From Candidatus Bilophila faecipullorum (GTDB taxonomy: Bacteria; Desulfobacterota; Desulfovibrionia; Desulfovibrionales; Desulfovibrionaceae), in NCBI GenBank assembly GCA_944326695.1, contig CALVEZ010000008.1, forward strand, positions 1 to 64,000: a DNA stretch of 64,000 bases, read 5' to 3'. This document shows, in pieces, positions 27,073 to 44,710 of this stretch (position 1 is its first letter; every line of letters begins with the position of its first letter). Both the position numbers and the translations under genes were made by a program. A model generated the notes under the pieces. The model made no database searches, was not told the origin of the DNA, and saw only the letters and a list, made by a program, of their open reading frames with translations.

Positions 27073-27149
27073 AGGGCAGTAGCTCTAACGGCTAGAGCGG
27101 CGGTCTCCAAAACCGCATGTTGGGGGTTCGAATCCCTCCTGCCCTGCCA
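27073..27149 (+). tRNA. tRNA-Trp (anticodon CCA), CCA encoded
   Basis: Acceptor AGGGCAG/CTGCCCT with discriminator G; anticodon loop CTCCAAA in a GCGGT/ACCGC stem; T-loop GGTTCGAATCC; encoded 3' CCA. It sits between rpmG and secE. Confidence 0.95.
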
Positions 27150-27174
27150 TTTTCATTTTCTGCAGGAATGTATC

Positions 27175-27417
27175 ATGACCAAGAAACCGACGACAGCGCA
27201 AGACAATACGCCCACGGGCCTCATGGCCAAGGTGAAGGAATTCAAGAGCTATCTTGAGCTGTCCAGGACTGAGATCCGCAAGGTGACCTGGCCCACCGTC
27301 CAGGAAACCCGCAAGACCAGTCTCGTGGTGTTGGTCTTCGTCGTCCTCATGGCGTTCTTCCTCGGCGTTGTGGACCTCGGGCTCTCCAGACTCATCTCCT
27401 TTATTCTCGCAGCCTAA
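27175..27417 (+). CDS. secE: Preprotein translocase subunit SecE
   Basis: An 80-residue essential partner of SecY in the inner-membrane translocon. It has the amphipathic helix with the hallmark RTEIRKVTWPT, then one C-terminal membrane helix (about residues 48-75). This is the single-helix type. CAGGAA precedes the ATG, and nusG follows after 12 bases. Confidence 0.94.
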   Translation: MTKKPTTAQDNTPTGLMAKVKEFKSYLELSRTEIRKVTWPTVQETRKTSLVVLVFVVLMAFFLGVVDLGLSRLISFILAA

Positions 27418-27429
27418 GCGGAGGAGCCC

Positions 27430-28119
27430 ATGATTGAAGAGCACAACGCGTCCTCCGGGGCGGTCGAATCGTCTGCCCAACAGCCCCAAGCAGAAGAACA
27501 GCCTGTGCAGTCCGAACTGACCGCGCAGGATATTTTGGCGGCTTCCACCGTTCAGACCGAACTCAGCGCGGGCAATGAAGCCACCGGCAAATCCCGCTGG
27601 TACATCGTCCACACCTACTCCGGTTTCGAGCAGCGCGTTGAAGCCACCATCAAGGAAATGATGCGCAACGCTCAGGATCACGGCCTCATCCATGAAGTCG
27701 TGGTGCCCACGGAAAAGGTCATCGAGCTGGGCAAGGGCGGAGCCAAGCGTACCACTACGCGCAAGTTTTATCCCGGTTATATCATGCTGCGCATGACCAT
27801 GACCGATTTTTCCTGGCACCTCGTGCAGAGCATTCCCAAGGTGACGGGATTTGTGGGCGGCAAAAACCGCCCTGCCCCCATGAAGGACGAGGAAGCGGCC
27901 CGCATCCTCTCGCTCATGGAAACCCGCCAGGAACAGCCCCGTCCCAAGTTCAGCTTTGAACGCGGCGACGACGTGCGCGTCATTGACGGGCCTTTCGGCG
28001 GCTTCAACGGCGTTGTTGAAGACGTGAATTACGACAAGGGCAAGCTTCGGGTGTCCGTGTCCATCTTCGGCAGACAGACTCCCGTGGAACTGGATTTCAT
28101 TCAGGTCTCCAAGGGATAA
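27430..28119 (+). CDS. nusG: Transcription elongation/termination factor NusG, N-terminally extended
   Basis: NusG tethers RNA polymerase to Rho or to the ribosome. The NGN domain begins at RWYIVHTYSGFEQRV (about residue 56) and the KOW domain at GDDVRVIDGPFGGFNG (about 177). The total is 229 residues because of about 54 extra N-terminal residues rich in Glu, Gln, Ala and Ser. The start is secure: GGAGGA is positioned before ATG 27430, and no other start with a good ribosome binding site lies near the domain. The extension looks disordered. Confidence 0.94.
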   Translation: MIEEHNASSGAVESSAQQPQAEEQPVQSELTAQDILAASTVQTELSAGNEATGKSRWYIVHTYSGFEQRVEATIKEMMRNAQDHGLIHEVVVPTEKVIELGKGGAKRTTTRKFYPGYIMLRMTMTDFSWHLVQSIPKVTGFVGGKNRPAPMKDEEAARILSLMETRQEQPRPKFSFERGDDVRVIDGPFGGFNGVVEDVNYDKGKLRVSVSIFGRQTPVELDFIQVSKG

Positions 28120-28173
28120 CGATTGCTTGCAGTCTGCGGCCTCCTGTGCCGTATTAATAGAGGTTGAAAGACA

Positions 28174-28596
28174 ATGGCCAAGAAAGAAGTTGCCAAAATC
28201 AAGTTGCAGATTCCCGCCGGTGCCGCGAACCCCTCGCCGCCGGTCGGTCCCGCCCTCGGTCAGCACGGCCTGAACATCATGCAGTTCTGCAAGGAGTTCA
28301 ACGCCCGCACCATGGAACAGAAGGGCATGATCATCCCTGTGGTCATCACCGCCTACGCTGACCGTTCCTTCACCTTCATCACCAAGACCCCGCCCGCCGC
28401 GGTGCTGGTCATGAAGGCCGCCAAGGTGGAAAAGGGCTCCGGCGAACCCAACCGTACCAAGGTCGGCAGCATCTCGATGCAGCAGGTCGAAGAAATCGCG
28501 AAGCTCAAGCTCCCCGATCTCAACGCCACCAATCTCGATGCCGCCGTCAAGTCCATCATGGGTACCGCCCGCAGCATGGGCATCGAGATCAAGTAA
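28174..28596 (+). CDS. rplK: 50S ribosomal protein L11
   Basis: A 140-residue stalk-base protein that binds the 23S GTPase centre. The start [16 protein letters not shown], the Pro-rich [14 protein letters not shown] and the C-terminal GTARSMGI motif are typical. Second to nusG in the conserved order. Confidence 0.97.
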   Translation: MAKKEVAKIKLQIPAGAANPSPPVGPALGQHGLNIMQFCKEFNARTMEQKGMIIPVVITAYADRSFTFITKTPPAAVLVMKAAKVEKGSGEPNRTKVGSISMQQVEEIAKLKLPDLNATNLDAAVKSIMGTARSMGIEIK

Positions 28597-28683
28597 GGAT
28601 CACCGCGTCAGTCGTACTGCCCTTCCCCACAGCGGAGAATCGGCAGGAGATGTTGGAAGACCAGCTTTTGAAAGGATAGAGCA

Positions 28684-29388
28684 ATGCCCTTCGGGAAAAA
28701 ATATCGCAAAGCGGTGGAAGGCCTCGACCTCAGCCAGCGCTTCACCGTGGAAGAAGCCGTAGAGAAGTCCCTCGGCGCTTCTTTCGCCAAGTTTGATGAG
28801 ACCGTAGACGTGGCCATCGGCCTCGGCGTCGACCCCAAGTACTCCGACCAGATGGTGCGCGGCGCCGTCTCCCTGCCGCATGGCCTCGGCAAGACCGTCC
28901 GCGTCGCCGTGTTCTGCAAGGGTGAAAAGGAAGCCGAAGCTCGCGAGGCCGGTGCCGACATCGCCGGTGCCGAAGAACTCGTCGCCAAGATCAAGGAAGG
29001 CTGGCTGGAGTTTGACGCCGCCGTCGCCACCCCCGACGTCATGGCCCTCGTGGGTCAGGTCGGGCGCGTCCTCGGTCCCCGCGGCCTCATGCCCAACGCC
29101 AAGACCGGCACCGTGACCTTCGACGTCGCCACCGCCGTCAAGGAACTCAAGGCCGGGCGCGTCGACTTCAAGGTCGACAAGGCTGGCGTGCTCCACGCCC
29201 CCCTCGGCAAGGTTTCTTTCGGTCCCGCCAAGATTCTTGACAACCTCAAGGCCCTTGTCGAAACCGTGAACCGCCTGAAGCCTTCCGCGGCCAAGGGCAC
29301 CTATATGAAGAATATGGCCATCTCCACCACCATGGGCCCCGGCTTCAAGGTGGACATGACCCTTATCAAAAAGTTCATCGAAGGCTAA
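28684..29388 (+). CDS. rplA: 50S ribosomal protein L1
   Basis: A 234-residue L1-stalk protein and, in many bacteria, translational repressor of the rplKA messenger. Conserved segments include [20 protein letters not shown], the [12 protein letters not shown] region and TKGPGFKVD-like MGPGFKVDM near the end. An 87-base gap separates it from rplK. A stem-loop follows at 29402. Confidence 0.96.
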   Translation: MPFGKKYRKAVEGLDLSQRFTVEEAVEKSLGASFAKFDETVDVAIGLGVDPKYSDQMVRGAVSLPHGLGKTVRVAVFCKGEKEAEAREAGADIAGAEELVAKIKEGWLEFDAAVATPDVMALVGQVGRVLGPRGLMPNAKTGTVTFDVATAVKELKAGRVDFKVDKAGVLHAPLGKVSFGPAKILDNLKALVETVNRLKPSAAKGTYMKNMAISTTMGPGFKVDMTLIKKFIEG

Positions 29389-29401
29389 ACCCTTTGAGAA
29401 C

Positions 29402-29427
29402 AAAAACGGTCCGTCAGGGCCGTTTTT
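29402..29427 (+). terminator. Stem-loop after rplA, possible partial terminator
   Basis: AAAAACGG (29402-29409) pairs with CCGTTTTT (29420-29427), 13 bases after the rplA stop codon. The T-run is part of the stem. It separates rplKA from rplJL. Confidence 0.5.
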
Positions 29428-29458
29428 GGCAATGGATTGGGAATTCGAGTCGAAGACG

Positions 29459-29487
29459 GCAGGCGGGGAAACCCTTAATCGCCCTGC
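29459..29487 (+). promoter_or_regulatory. Stem in the rplJ leader, candidate L10 autoregulatory site
   Basis: GCAGGCG (29459-29465) can pair with CGCCCTGC (29480-29487), allowing one bulge, around a GGGAAACCC loop region. The leader from 29428 to 29568 is the place where L10-L12 binds its own mRNA in many bacteria. The match to that structure is an inference. Confidence 0.35.
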
Positions 29488-29568
29488 TCAGACACATTCT
29501 TTGGCTCGGCTTTCCACTGCGAGGGTCCTCCGGACCTTCGGACAACCCCTAACGTGAAGGAGATTCAC

Positions 29569-30087
29569 GTGAATAGATCTGAAAAAGCTGCCCTGATTGA
29601 GCAGATTAAGGCGAAAACCGCCGCTGCTTCGTTTGTGGTAGTGACAGATTTCAAGGGGATGACGGTGGAAGAGCTGACGCGGCTCCGTGTGAAACTCTAT
29701 GAGTGCGGCGGCGAGTATCTCGTCGTCAAGAACACGTTGGCGCGCATCGCCCTCACCGATGGTATGCATGATTCCATTAAGGACATGTTCAAGGAAAACT
29801 GCGGCATCGCGCTCGCTACCGGTGATCCGGTTGCGGTTGCGAAAGCGGTTTCCGAATTCGCCAAGACCAGCAAGCTGTTCACCATCCGCCATGCCAGCCT
29901 CGAAGGGAAGGCGCTTTCTGCCGCTCAGGTGGAAGCCCTTGCCAAGCTGCCGGGCAAGCAGGAACTGCTCGCTCAGGTCCTCGGCACCATGAACGCCGTG
30001 CCTACCAATTTCGTCTCCCTGTTTGCCAACATGGTTCGTCCTCTTATGTACGCCCTCAAGGCTATCGAAGAGAAAAAGGCTGCCTAG
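29569..30087 (+). CDS. rplJ: 50S ribosomal protein L10
   Basis: This 172-residue protein anchors L7/L12 dimers at the stalk base. The N-terminal RNA-binding domain includes [17 protein letters not shown], and the C-terminal helix that recruits L7/L12 ends [12 protein letters not shown] 29569 was chosen because AAGGAGA lies five bases upstream. A GTG 15 bases earlier would start inside the ribosome binding region. Confidence 0.95.
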   Translation: MNRSEKAALIEQIKAKTAAASFVVVTDFKGMTVEELTRLRVKLYECGGEYLVVKNTLARIALTDGMHDSIKDMFKENCGIALATGDPVAVAKAVSEFAKTSKLFTIRHASLEGKALSAAQVEALAKLPGKQELLAQVLGTMNAVPTNFVSLFANMVRPLMYALKAIEEKKAA

Positions 30088-30132
30088 GCAACCCCCACAT
30101 CACCCAAGCCAAAGTCTCAAAGGAGCAATCCC

Positions 30133-30513
30133 ATGGCCGTTACCAAAGAAGAAGTTGTTGAATTTATCGCTAACATGACCGTCCTCGAACTCTCCGAATT
30201 CATCAAGGAACTCGAAGAGAAGTTCGGCGTCTCCGCTGCCGCTCCCGCCGCTGCCATGATGGTGGCCGCTCCCGCCGAAGCCGCCGCTCCGGTGGAAGAA
30301 AAGACCGAATTCGACGTGATCCTCAAGGCCGCCGGCGCCAACAAGATCGGCGTCATCAAGGTCGTCCGCGCTCTGACCGGCCTCGGCCTGAAGGAAGCCA
30401 AGGACAAGGTCGACGGCGCTCCCTCCACCCTGAAGGAAGCCGTGTCCAAGGAAGAAGCCGAAGAAGCCAAGAAGCAGCTCGTCGAAGCTGGCGCCGAAGT
30501 CGAAGTGAAGTAA
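30133..30513 (+). CDS. rplL: 50S ribosomal protein L7/L12
   Basis: A 126-residue stalk protein with the dimerising N-terminal helices, an Ala/Pro-rich hinge (about 36-55) and the factor-binding C-terminal domain with KTEFDVIL and [22 protein letters not shown] precedes the ATG. A strong terminator follows, and rpoB begins only 1.8 kb later. Confidence 0.97.
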   Translation: MAVTKEEVVEFIANMTVLELSEFIKELEEKFGVSAAAPAAAMMVAAPAEAAAPVEEKTEFDVILKAAGANKIGVIKVVRALTGLGLKEAKDKVDGAPSTLKEAVSKEEAEEAKKQLVEAGAEVEVK

Positions 30514-30536
30514 GTTCGCTTACTACGTGCGTATAT

Positions 30537-30570
30537 GGGCGGTACGGGGCAACCCGTGCCGCCCTTTTTT
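30537..30570 (+). terminator. Strong intrinsic terminator after rplL
   Basis: A 12-bp stem (30537-30548 with 30553-30564, one G-T pair), a 4-base loop and six T. It ends the rplJL unit, or attenuates any read-through to rpoB. Confidence 0.9.
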
Positions 30571-30588
30571 GTGGAATCTGTGGGAATT

Positions 30589-30679
30589 GGAGGGGGAGGG
30601 AGAACCTTTCTGAAGAAAGGCTTCTCCCTCCCCCTCCAAACCTCCCCCACCCTCTCCAAAGACTTTCGTGCGTATCGAA
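30589..30679 (-). repeat. Repeat family A copy A4, in the rplL-rpoB gap
   Basis: Reverse-strand copy. A stem of about 23 bp (30589-30611 with 30615-30637, one bulge) is followed by AACCTCCCCCACCC and CTCCAAAGACTTTCG, the complement of the family's GTCTTTGA box. The distal CACCAGTCGAA box is degraded. Confidence 0.75.
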
Positions 30680-30922
30680 TCCCTGTTCGCCGCATTCCCG
30701 GATGCCGAAAGGACGCGGGGGTTTATAGAGGGGAGAAGATGGCGACGAGAGCACAGGGGGAACCGTTTCATGAGCGGCCCGGCTCTGATCATCAAGGCAA
30801 GGGGAGGGACGGCCCCGGGCAGTCATCGAAAATTCCGGGGAGGTCCGGCTCGGGACGGCAGGACACCGGGAGAACTTCAGGGCTTCCCTCCATCCTGCTC
30901 CAAAGGTTCCTTCCTTGCCTTC

Positions 30923-31181
30923 CCCCCTATAACGAGCGGCCAGCTGGCACCCGCCACCGAAACAGGTAGGGACTCCGGGCATAAGCATCAGCACCAGCCA
31001 TAAGATTATTTCATTATGAGAGGAAACGGCCCACAAACAACATACGGAAGAGGTCGACGAGCCCGATTTTCAGGATGGTCAGGCCAAACGGTCCCCCGGC
31101 CTCTCTCTAAGCCCGGCGCCGATGCAGGCCCCAAAAGCGATGCTGGCCAAGGCCCAAAAAAAGGCCGAAAACGCTGTCCAT
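30923..31181 (-). pseudogene. Decayed paralogue of the small membrane protein gene at 31408-31716
   Basis: GAGGAGGT still precedes an ATG at 31181 (Met-Asp, as in the intact gene), but the frame is broken at least three times. Successive fragments in different frames match the intact neighbour in order: FGLFLGLG; IAFGACIGAGL (intact: LVFGACIGAAF); FGLTILKIGLVDLF; and WLVLMLMPGVPTCFGGGCQLAARY (quoted in part; intact: WVLLMLMAGGVFCFGGACRLAARR). A tandem duplication followed by inactivation is the simplest reading. A seven-A run lies at 31156-31162, although the breaks are elsewhere. Confidence 0.75.
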
Positions 31182-31407
31182 GGTACCTCCTCATGAAAGA
31201 TGAAGCGGAATACCTCGTTCTCCCTTATGGAGTGGAACTGTCATACCGAGAGCGAGTGACGGCGAAGGTGGGGGAACAGGACAGGGAGACGAGGAGACAA
31301 GGGCTGTCGAACGCCTCTGTTGCGGAAAAGAAGGCAGAAAGGCACACTTGGAAGCTCATAGGAAAGCTTACGGCGACCGGAAAAACAAAAGACTCTTGGC
31401 AGACTGT

Positions 31408-31716
31408 TCAGCGTTTCCGCCAGTCCCACGGCGGCTCTTCTTCCTGCCTCTTCCGGCGCGCCGCCAGCCGACACGCACCGCCGAAACAGAAAACGCCCCC
31501 GGCCATCAGCATCAGCAGCACCCAGGCAAACAGTCCGTAGCCGTCACGGTAGGTCATGAAGGCCAAAGCACCGTAGAGCAGACCGGCAAGCCCGAGCGTA
31601 AGGGTGACGAGCCCCAACCCCCTGCCGAAACGTCCTCGGAATGCGGCGCCGATGCAGGCTCCAAAAACGAGCGGCACGCCCAGTGCGAGGAAAACAACGA
31701 TAAACTGACCGTCCAT
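31408..31716 (-). CDS. Small three-helix membrane protein of unknown function
   Basis: A 102-residue protein with three predicted membrane helices (about 4-22, 34-53, 61-83), Gly-rich turns such as GACIGAAFRGRFGRG, and a strongly charged tail with an Arg/Lys cluster then EEEPPWDW. It starts at ATG 31716 with GGGAGGTG just upstream. I do not recognise the family. It lies on the strand opposite to rplL and rpoB, in the gap that most bacteria do not have, next to its own decayed copy. Confidence 0.7.
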   Translation of the reverse strand: MDGQFIVVFLALGVPLVFGACIGAAFRGRFGRGLGLVTLTLGLAGLLYGALAFMTYRDGYGLFAWVLLMLMAGGVFCFGGACRLAARRKRQEEEPPWDWRKR

Positions 31717-32104
31717 ACGCACCTCCCTGACCGGATGCCTCTGATGCCCCCCCCCGGGAGTGGGAAACGCCGGGCCCTGACGCCTGCCCCAGCCACGGAA
31801 GCTCGGCATCCGAAACGCGCTCCCCGTCTCGGCCACGGAAAACCGGCTTTTCCCTCCTCTTAGGAAAAAACATTCCCTCTTGGCAACTCGCGACGCAAGC
31901 TTCACCCTCCCCCATAGCGCCGGATGAACCCCGCCTGAAGCCGTTCCCGATACCTTTAAAGGGGTATAAGAAAACCCGAGGCGAGAAGAGGGGGGCCTGG
32001 GAGGGGCCTGAAGACAGCCTCATTCTTCCTCTGCGTCCACCGTTTTTCCACTATTCAAAAACCATGCCCCAAACGAAGAAATTTTTCAGTATAAAGAAAA
32101 AAAG
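31717..32104. other. Non-coding stretch upstream of the rpoB promoter
   Basis: No gene supported. The promoter of the small membrane protein (minus strand) should lie here but is not clear. A frame extending that gene upstream to 31905 lacks a ribosome binding site. Confidence 0.4.
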
Positions 32105-32105
32105 C

Positions 32106-32134
32106 TTGCCTTTGTTATGATTCCTTCTTATCTT
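32106..32134 (+). promoter_or_regulatory. rpoBC promoter
   Basis: TTGCCT (32106-32111), a 17-base spacer and TATCTT (32129-32134). With the rplL terminator and the reverse-strand gene in between, rpoBC needs its own promoter, and this is the best candidate. Confidence 0.6.
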
Positions 32135-32204
32135 TTCGAATTCACGCGACACGTACTCGAGGTGGTATCTGTTCCAAATTTCAGCATCAATGCGGGTATC
32201 ATCA

Positions 32205-32252
32205 GTCGACAACAGCCCTCCAGAGCTTCTGGAGGGTAACTATGTTGTCGAC
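32205..32252 (+). promoter_or_regulatory. Nested stem-loop in the rpoB leader
   Basis: An inner 9-bp stem (32216-32224 with 32228-32236) sits inside an outer 9-bp stem GTCGACAAC/GTTGTCGAC (32205-32213 with 32244-32252). It lies between the proposed promoter and rpoB. It may be a processing (RNase III-like) or control structure. Confidence 0.55.
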
Positions 32253-32345
32253 CTTGTTGCGTTTTTTATACATGATTGATTACCGAGAGCGCGCAACCCG
32301 GGCACGCTCCGGCTTTTGCCGACCAACCTTCTCAGAGGTGAAATG

Positions 32346-36503
<4,158 letters not shown>

Positions 36504-36510
36504 AGCATAA

Positions 36511-36556
36511 GGGGGAAGGGGAAAAGCGCCCCTAAAAGGGCGCCTTCCCCTCCCCG
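36511..36556. repeat. Hairpin of family A type between rpoB and rpoC (A5)
   Basis: A GGGGGAAGGGG-type left arm and CTTCCCCTCCCC right arm around a GCGCCC...GGGCGC inner stem, seven bases after the rpoB stop. It lacks the CCTCCCCACCAGTCGAA box, so it may be a solo hairpin. The remainder of the gap to 36759 shows nothing else. Confidence 0.5.
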
Positions 36557-36759
36557 CACCTCCTCTTTCCCGCCCGGGGCCCCTGTCGGGGATAGGCTCC
36601 GGCACAAGGCGCGGGCGGAAAAGGCGGAGGACCTCCCCGTTAAGTGACCCTTCATTACGTCCAACCCTCACGGCTTGCGCCTTGGGGGGATGGGGGCAAG
36701 ACCCCGGAAAAGGCCCCGCCCTTCTTCCCGGTCCGGCCCGCAAAAGGGAGTACATATAT

Positions 36760-40923
<4,164 letters not shown>

Positions 40924-40931
40924 GAGAAACG

Positions 40932-41058
40932 ACGCCTCCGGCGGCAAGGGGCTACCGCCCCTTGACCCTGTCTGGGGGGAATGATTCCCCCCAGACCCCC
41001 TCGGAGCGACAAGAAAGGGTTCCGCATCCGGCTTGCGCCGGAAGCGGAACCCTTTCTT
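40932..41058 (+). repeat. Repeat family B copy B3 with terminator module, after rpoC
   Basis: GCCTCCGGCGGC, an inserted short hairpin (AAGGGGC/GCCCCTT), the palindrome GGGGGGAATGATTCCCCCC with ACCCCCTC, then a second module: the 15-bp perfect stem at 41011-41025 with 41044-41058. The same two-module order occurs after hisG at 52752-52853. Confidence 0.8.
41011..41058 (+). terminator. rpoC terminator (module 2 of repeat B3)
   Basis: A perfect 15-bp stem plus an inner TCCGG/CCGGA pairing around CTTGCG. There is no long T-run after it on the plus strand. Confidence 0.65.
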
Positions 41059-41187
41059 ATTGCTTCAATGCCATCAGGTACGACGCTTTCACCGCCGAGA
41101 TTATACGGGAAGCTTCGTTGAACGCCGGCAGTGCGAATAGACATTTTCTGCTGGCACGGCAATGTTTTTCAACCCCTTTGCCGAAAG

Positions 41188-42454
<1,267 letters not shown>

Positions 42455-42469
42455 GAGATAGCAGAGAGG

Positions 42470-42507
42470 CGACGAGGGGGCCGTAGGGAAAACGGCCCTT
42501 CTTGTCG
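42470..42507 (+). terminator. tgt terminator
   Basis: GGGCCGT (42478-42484) pairs with ACGGCCC (42492-42498) followed by TTCTT, with an outer GCGAC/GTCGC pairing. Confidence 0.55.
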
Positions 42508-42619
42508 CAGGGCTTAGAGACGCGGGCGGCCATGCGCCGGGGAACAAGGTTCCCCCACCCCAGCGCCTCCGGTCCGCCAGCGCTTACCGTGGCTCCCTTC
42601 TTTATCCCGAGTGTTCCCG

Positions 42620-44710
42620 ATGGCAGAAAAACGCGACTCGTTGAACACGGCCCGACCGAAGAGCCCGAAGCCCTCCCCAAAAGAAGGGGGAGGCGGAGAG
42701 AGGCGGCCTTTCTTGGCAAAGGCCGCCCTTTCTCCGTCCTCTTCCGCCAAAAACGCGGTGCTGGTGGGGGCGGGGACGCTGGTCTCGCGGCTGCTGGGCT
42801 TCGTGCGGGATGCGGCCATCGCGTGGCTGCTGGGTGGCTCGGCCTCGGCGGATGCGCTCACGGCGGCCCTGCGCCTGCCCTACATGGCGCGGCGGCTCTT
42901 TGGGGAGGGCACGCTGTCGCTCTCGCTGACGGCGGCCTGCGCGCGGGAGAGGCTGCGTGGGGGCTCGGCCTGCGGGCTGGCCCTCGCCGTCACGCGCAGG
43001 CTGGCCCTCTGGGCGGGGCTGCTCGCGCTTCTTTGCGTGTTCGGCGCCGAAGGAATCATGCGGCTCACCGCGCCCGGCCTCGTGGAACGCCCCGAAACGC
43101 TTGCCGAGGCCGCCGCGCTCTTTCGCATCTGCGCCCCCTATCTGCTTTGCGTCATGCTCGCGGCGGGCTGCATGGCCGCCCTGCACAGCCGCTGCAGCTT
43201 TCTGCTGCCGACGTTGACACCCGTCCTCTTCAATATGAGCGTCATCGCCTGCGCCTTCCTTGCCTGCGCGTATCCACAATGGCCGGGGGCAAGACTCATT
43301 GCCTTCGGGGTGCTCTGCGGGGGGCTCCTGCAATGGCTGGCGCAACTTCCCGCCGTGACCCGCCTTTGCCGGGAAGAACGCCGCAGCGTGGAGAGGGGGA
43401 TTGCCCCGGAAAGGGTCCGTTCCGTCCTGCGCCGCATCCCGGCGGGTATCCTCGGCGCGGCCATGCCGCAACTGGCGTTCCTCGGCGCGTCCGCGCTGGC
43501 CTCCTTGTTGCCCGAAGGCCATATGGCCTCTCTCTTCTACGCCGAACGGCTCCTCGAATTCCCCCTCGGCGTACTCGGCGCGGCCGTTGGCATGGCCGCC
43601 GCACCGCGCCTTGCCGAACTCGCCGCCGCCGAAAGGCTTTCCCGCGCTTCCGCGTCCTTTCCGGCCCGCTCGAAAAGTTACTCTGCGGCCCTCCTCGCTC
43701 CCCATCTAGCCCCCCTTCGCACTGCGCCCGTCGTACAAAAGGCGGGAGGCGCGACAATGGAAAGGAAGGAAGAGAGGCACGAAGCCCCGGACGAGGCCCC
43801 GCGCGGAAGAAGGATGCCCACCCCTTTCCGCTTCGTGCGGCTGTGGAAGGCGGATGCCCTACGCCCAGAGGAATCAACTCCGCCAGCCCTGCAACGGACG
43901 CGAAGGACAGCCGCTCTTCGAGCACAGGAACACGCGCGCCTTCGGCCCGTTCGGATCGCTGGCCGAGGCGCTCTTCCAGTACAGGAGGAGGCTCGAACGG
44001 AGAACCCCGCACAGGGCCATGAGCCGGAACCGCTTCGGGGCATGGCGACGCAGAGGCAAGGCCGCCGAGCGGAAAAGGGGGCTCCCTCTACGCCCTCCTT
44101 CCTTTCCGAAATCCAGCGGGCCCTGCTGCTCTCGCTTGGGCTCAACCTTCCGGCTGCGGCTGGGCTGGCGGCGGTGTCCCTGCCTCTGGTCGCTCTCGTG
44201 CTGGGGCACGGGGCCTTTGATGAACAGGCCGTTTCCGCCACCGCGCTTGCCCTCTGCGCCTATGCGCCGGGCCTGCCCGCCTACGCCCTGTCCCGCCCGC
44301 TGCTCGCCGCCTGCCACGCGCTGGAAAACGGCGTCCCGTTGCGGGCGGCGGCGTGGGGCCTCCTCGTTTCCCTTGCGGCGGGCGGTGCGCTGACCCTGCT
44401 GGCCGGGGCGTGGGGGCCGCCCCTCGGCGTCTCGCTCGGCCTGTGGTGCAACGCCGCCCTGCTCTGGCGCGGCGTGTCCCGCTCCGTCCCCCTGCGACTT
44501 TCCCGGCGTTCGCTGGCCGTACAGGGGCTCGGCACCCTGATGACCTTCGCGGCGGCGTGGGGCGTCGTGCACGGGCTGGACGGTCATTCCGCCGTAGCGC
44601 AACTCGCCTGCGCCGTCCCAGCCGGGGCAGCCGTCTACGGCGTATGCGTTGCCGTGGGCGACAAGGGCCTTTTCGCCTGCCTCAAACGTTCCCACACCCG
44701 GGGAGTCTGA
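42620..44710 (+). CDS. murJ: Lipid II flippase MurJ with repeat-like N-terminus and a 150-residue insertion
   Basis: An inner-membrane MOP-family protein that flips lipid II for peptidoglycan synthesis. The first helix contains VGAGTLVSRLLGFVRDAAIA; later helices are typical. Two oddities are visible. Residues about 12-43 are a Pro/Ser/Gly-rich extension encoded by a family A-like hairpin. After APRLAELAAAERLSRA, about 150 polar residues rich in Arg, Ala, Glu and Pro separate it from the next helix (RALLLSLGLNLPAAAGLA), where homologues continue directly. The total of 696 residues exceeds the usual 510-530. The frame stays open throughout. Start: ATG 42620; a GTG three codons earlier is possible, and no strong ribosome binding site is visible. 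Confidence 0.8.
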   Translation: MAEKRDSLNTARPKSPKPSPKEGGGGERRPFLAKAALSPSSSAKNAVLVGAGTLVSRLLGFVRDAAIAWLLGGSASADALTAALRLPYMARRLFGEGTLSLSLTAACARERLRGGSACGLALAVTRRLALWAGLLALLCVFGAEGIMRLTAPGLVERPETLAEAAALFRICAPYLLCVMLAAGCMAALHSRCSFLLPTLTPVLFNMSVIACAFLACAYPQWPGARLIAFGVLCGGLLQWLAQLPAVTRLCREERRSVERGIAPERVRSVLRRIPAGILGAAMPQLAFLGASALASLLPEGHMASLFYAERLLEFPLGVLGAAVGMAAAPRLAELAAAERLSRASASFPARSKSYSAALLAPHLAPLRTAPVVQKAGGATMERKEERHEAPDEAPRGRRMPTPFRFVRLWKADALRPEESTPPALQRTRRTAALRAQEHARLRPVRIAGRGALPVQEEARTENPAQGHEPEPLRGMATQRQGRRAEKGAPSTPSFLSEIQRALLLSLGLNLPAAAGLAAVSLPLVALVLGHGAFDEQAVSATALALCAYAPGLPAYALSRPLLAACHALENGVPLRAAAWGLLVSLAAGGALTLLAGAWGPPLGVSLGLWCNAALLWRGVSRSVPLRLSRRSLAVQGLGTLMTFAAAWGVVHGLDGHSAVAQLACAVPAGAAVYGVCVAVGDKGLFACLKRSHTRGV
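42665..42740. repeat. Family A-like hairpin within the murJ 5' coding region (A7)
   Basis: GAGGCGGAGAGAGGCGGCC pairs imperfectly with GGCCGCCCTTTCTCCGTCCTC around AAAGG/CCTTT and a TTGGC loop, flanked by CCCTCCCC and GGGGGAGG. It resembles family A in composition and architecture but lacks the diagnostic box. Confidence 0.45.

Noticed and set aside
36511..36759. A promoter or gene in the rpoB-rpoC gap
   Set aside because: Only a hairpin is visible. No convincing -35/-10 pair or coding frame with a ribosome binding site lies in this gap.
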